Below, piece after piece: positions 62,322 through 64,000 of a stretch of 64,000 nucleotides of DNA; positions within the stretch are counted from its first letter, which is position 1, and each line of letters opens with the position of its first letter. The translations under genes and the position numbers were made by a program. Under the pieces are notes generated by a model. The model ran no database searches and was not told where the DNA came from. It was given only the letters and a program-made list of their open reading frames with translations. The stretch is from the NCBI GenBank assembly GCA_965205055.1, contig OZ242030.1, positions 930,001 to 994,000 on the forward strand. Reading direction: 5' to 3'. The DNA is from CBDBBY01 sp965205055. GTDB taxonomy: Bacteria > Pseudomonadota > Alphaproteobacteria > Rhodobacterales > Rhodobacteraceae.

Positions 62322-63457
62322 GGGCGGCCCCCAATCAAATTTTTTTCCCAAAGCTCGCCTGTCGAATGCTCGTCCAACCAATGCTCTTTCAGCCACTCAA
62401 AATATTTGCCTTTGTCGTATCGATGAAATCCCGTTCGCCCGTTTTCCAACTCCAAAACGAAAATTTCATCGAGGCCAAATACATCAACTAACTGAGGACA
62501 CTGGGTCGCCACGATGACCTGCCGCTCTCTCGCGGCGACTTTGATCATGCGCCCGACCAAGACGACGGCGGCCGGGTGTAATCCTAGCTCCGGTTCGTCC
62601 AAGAGCAGCAAGTCGGGGAGCATTTCGGGCGGAAGGTTCAATAGAGTCGCCAACGCGAAGAAGCGCAGCGAACCATCCGATGTCAGGTGTGCACCGATCG
62701 TCTTGTCCATGCCCTTCACCCGCCACTGAAGCAAAAACGGAGTGTTGTCTTCCTCGATCTGGAACCGGTCAAAATTCGGAACAATGCGTTGAATAAAGCT
62801 GCAAATTGACTTGAACCGGCGCGGGTTTTCCCGTTCAAGACGGAGCAGGACAGCGGCTAAATTACTGCCATCCGACCGAAGGTACGCGTTTTCCGTCGGA
62901 TCGCATGTCGTTTTGAACGGTGAGTAGAACGAGGTGTCGTGGAACTGATATACCTCACACCGCCGAAACAATCGGGCAAGAGCTTTGGCCGTCCTGATAT
63001 TACCTCCACCAGATCCTGCCGACTGAGCGGCTTCAATGATCTTCGCCTCGGTATGGCCGTTTCCAATCTCTTGCCAAGGCCTTTTTGCATCACATCCATC
63101 TTGGGTGAAGCGATATGCTTCATAATCAAATATGAAGCGATCCGGCTGCGAATACGCGAGCGCGAATCGATAATCGCTTTGTCCCCACTCGGTCCGGACG
63201 CCAATTTGGGCCCTAATTCGCTTGCTGGTCTTGTTGCCGCCGAAAAGCTGATCGCCGGCGCCGCCGTGGCGCTGAACGAAGTTATTCAAGCGATAATCGT
63301 TGATTGTTGTGGCCAGCATCTCGACGAAGCGAAGGAGATTGGATTTTCCAGAACCGTTGGCACCGATCAGCATTGTGGCGCAGGGCAAGTCGTCGATTTT
63401 GAAATCGGCGAGAGTTCGAAAACCCTCGACGTGGAGAGACTCAATTCGGTTAGGCAC
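62318..63457 (-). CDS. AAA family ATPase (second copy), partner of DUF4276
   Basis: About 379 residues, with a GTG start near 63457 (PNRIESLHVEGFRTLADFKI). Walker A MLIGANGSGKSNLLRF; Walker B and D-loop LLLLDEPELGLHPAAV, then IVATQCPQLVDVF in place of the usual TTHS H-loop. The C terminus STGELWEKNLIGGRP resembles that of the first ATPase. Low similarity elsewhere suggests independent acquisition. It belongs to the SMC/OLD-like AAA_21 group that partners with DUF4276 in predicted defence loci. Possible phage defence is inferred. Confidence 0.85.
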   Translation of the reverse strand: MPNRIESLHVEGFRTLADFKIDDLPCATMLIGANGSGKSNLLRFVEMLATTINDYRLNNFVQRHGGAGDQLFGGNKTSKRIRAQIGVRTEWGQSDYRFALAYSQPDRFIFDYEAYRFTQDGCDAKRPWQEIGNGHTEAKIIEAAQSAGSGGGNIRTAKALARLFRRCEVYQFHDTSFYSPFKTTCDPTENAYLRSDGSNLAAVLLRLERENPRRFKSICSFIQRIVPNFDRFQIEEDNTPFLLQWRVKGMDKTIGAHLTSDGSLRFFALATLLNLPPEMLPDLLLLDEPELGLHPAAVVLVGRMIKVAARERQVIVATQCPQLVDVFGLDEIFVLELENGRTGFHRYDKGKYFEWLKEHWLDEHSTGELWEKNLIGGRP

Positions 63458-63651
63458 AACCTTTCTCCTTTGTCCTCAAGTGGATCGCCCGTTCGAGCAA
63501 TCTGCTTCCCTTGCAACGTCAATTCAGCGGCTTATTGGCATGGGGCAGTTCACGGCGATTTCCAAATTCGTTCCTTAGGATCGATGACTAGCGCAATCAG
63601 TCGACGACACCACCGTGCAGAAATTCAAGTGTCATCTTCGCTTCTGCCTGA

Positions 63652-64000
63652 TTATTGGACACCCGTACGCAGAACATCTTGCAGCAACGGCATGACGGAG
63701 GCCATTTCCGGCCCGCTGGACCGTCCTGTCAATGCCTTGCGAAGCGGAAAATAAAGCGCTTTGCCCTTGCGTCCGGTTTTCTCCGAAACCGCGGCCGTCC
63801 AAGTGCTCCAAGTTTTTTCGTCGAACGGCGGATTTGGCAAGAGGCTTTTGGCAAGCTGGACAAAATCGCGGTCTTCCTCGTCAATTTCGGGTTCGACGGC
63901 CCCTGAAAATATCGCCCACCAATCCGCAAGCTCGTCCAGTTTCGAGATGTTCGTCCTCGTTGTCGTCCAGAATCGTTCGGCAATGTCGTCCGGGACGCCC
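63652..64000 (-). CDS. gltX: Glutamate--tRNA ligase, C-terminal part (partial, runs off the right edge)
   Basis: The last 115 codons are in the window. Read from the right edge: DDIAERFWTTTRTNISKLDE, LADWWAIFSGAVEPEIDEED, LLPNPPFDEKTWSTWTAAVS and RKGKALYFPLRKALTGRSSG, then PLLQ. The final segment is the conserved C-terminal anticodon-binding part of GltX. It is transcribed toward the ATPase module. The 194-bp gap between them holds no gene. Confidence 0.9.
   Translation of the reverse strand, partial: GVPDDIAERFWTTTRTNISKLDELADWWAIFSGAVEPEIDEEDRDFVQLAKSLLPNPPFDEKTWSTWTAAVSEKTGRKGKALYFPLRKALTGRSSGPEMASVMPLLQDVLRTGVQ

Overview
The window looks like chromosome of an alphaproteobacterium, probably marine or host-associated. 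This rests on gene content only: lon, tgt, a TRAP (DctPQM) transporter, the protocatechuate branch of the beta-ketoadipate pathway, Entner-Doudoroff edd and glk, a surface-lipoprotein beta-barrel gene and a Tat-type BMP binding protein. No rRNA or species-level marker is present. Several genes use TTG or GTG starts behind strong Shine-Dalgarno sites.

Layout. 0-2.8 kb: the end of a GcvT-family aminomethyltransferase, a DUF1326/DUF2182 pair and three tRNA genes (Asp-GTC, Val-TAC, Val-CAC). 2.9-6.2 kb: an AAA ATPase with a frameshifted DUF4276 partner, then decayed genes and transposase remnants. 6.2-20.4 kb: mostly housekeeping genes (lon, tgt, two Fe-S assembly proteins, tpiA, lpd, DUF924, an esterase, AlkA glycosylase, an MFS carrier), broken by an AlbA_2-TPR protein, a MITE and a GNAT/DUF1778 toxin-antitoxin pair. 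20.4-25.8 kb: a decayed stretch, then a surface lipoprotein gene with a poly-C tract in its candidate promoter, split by a complete ISKra4-like element that left a 10-bp target duplication. 25.8-33.7 kb: a squalene/phytoene synthase-family gene, cimA, cysS, an aminotransferase, a PLP decarboxylase and a fatty acid desaturase.

33.8-45.3 kb is a carbon-source island: two LacI regulators, TRAP transporter, hydroxyacid dehydrogenase, TIM-barrel isomerase, PanB-like enzyme, SDR and edd. 45.3-52.1 kb is the most interesting block. It holds a four-gene operon resembling the NdmC/NdmD/NdmE N-demethylase of caffeine degraders: a catalytic subunit without a Rieske motif, a reductase carrying an extra Rieske domain, and a GST-like partner. 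The fourth gene is adenine deaminase, and a BMP-family binding protein lies divergently. I infer catabolism of N-methylated purines. 52.7-58.7 kb: glucokinase and pcaC-H-G-I-J-B. 58.8-64 kb: tRNA-Ala(CGC), a second MITE, a cytosine methyltransferase with a frameshifted DUF4928 partner, a second AAA ATPase with a frameshifted DUF4276 gene, and the end of gltX.

Two themes link the accessory DNA. One ISKra4-like family occurs as a full copy, two internally deleted miniature derivatives and several 3'-end scars. The defence-like modules each have an intact ATPase or methyltransferase and a partner gene broken by net single-base losses, either real inactivation or indel error.
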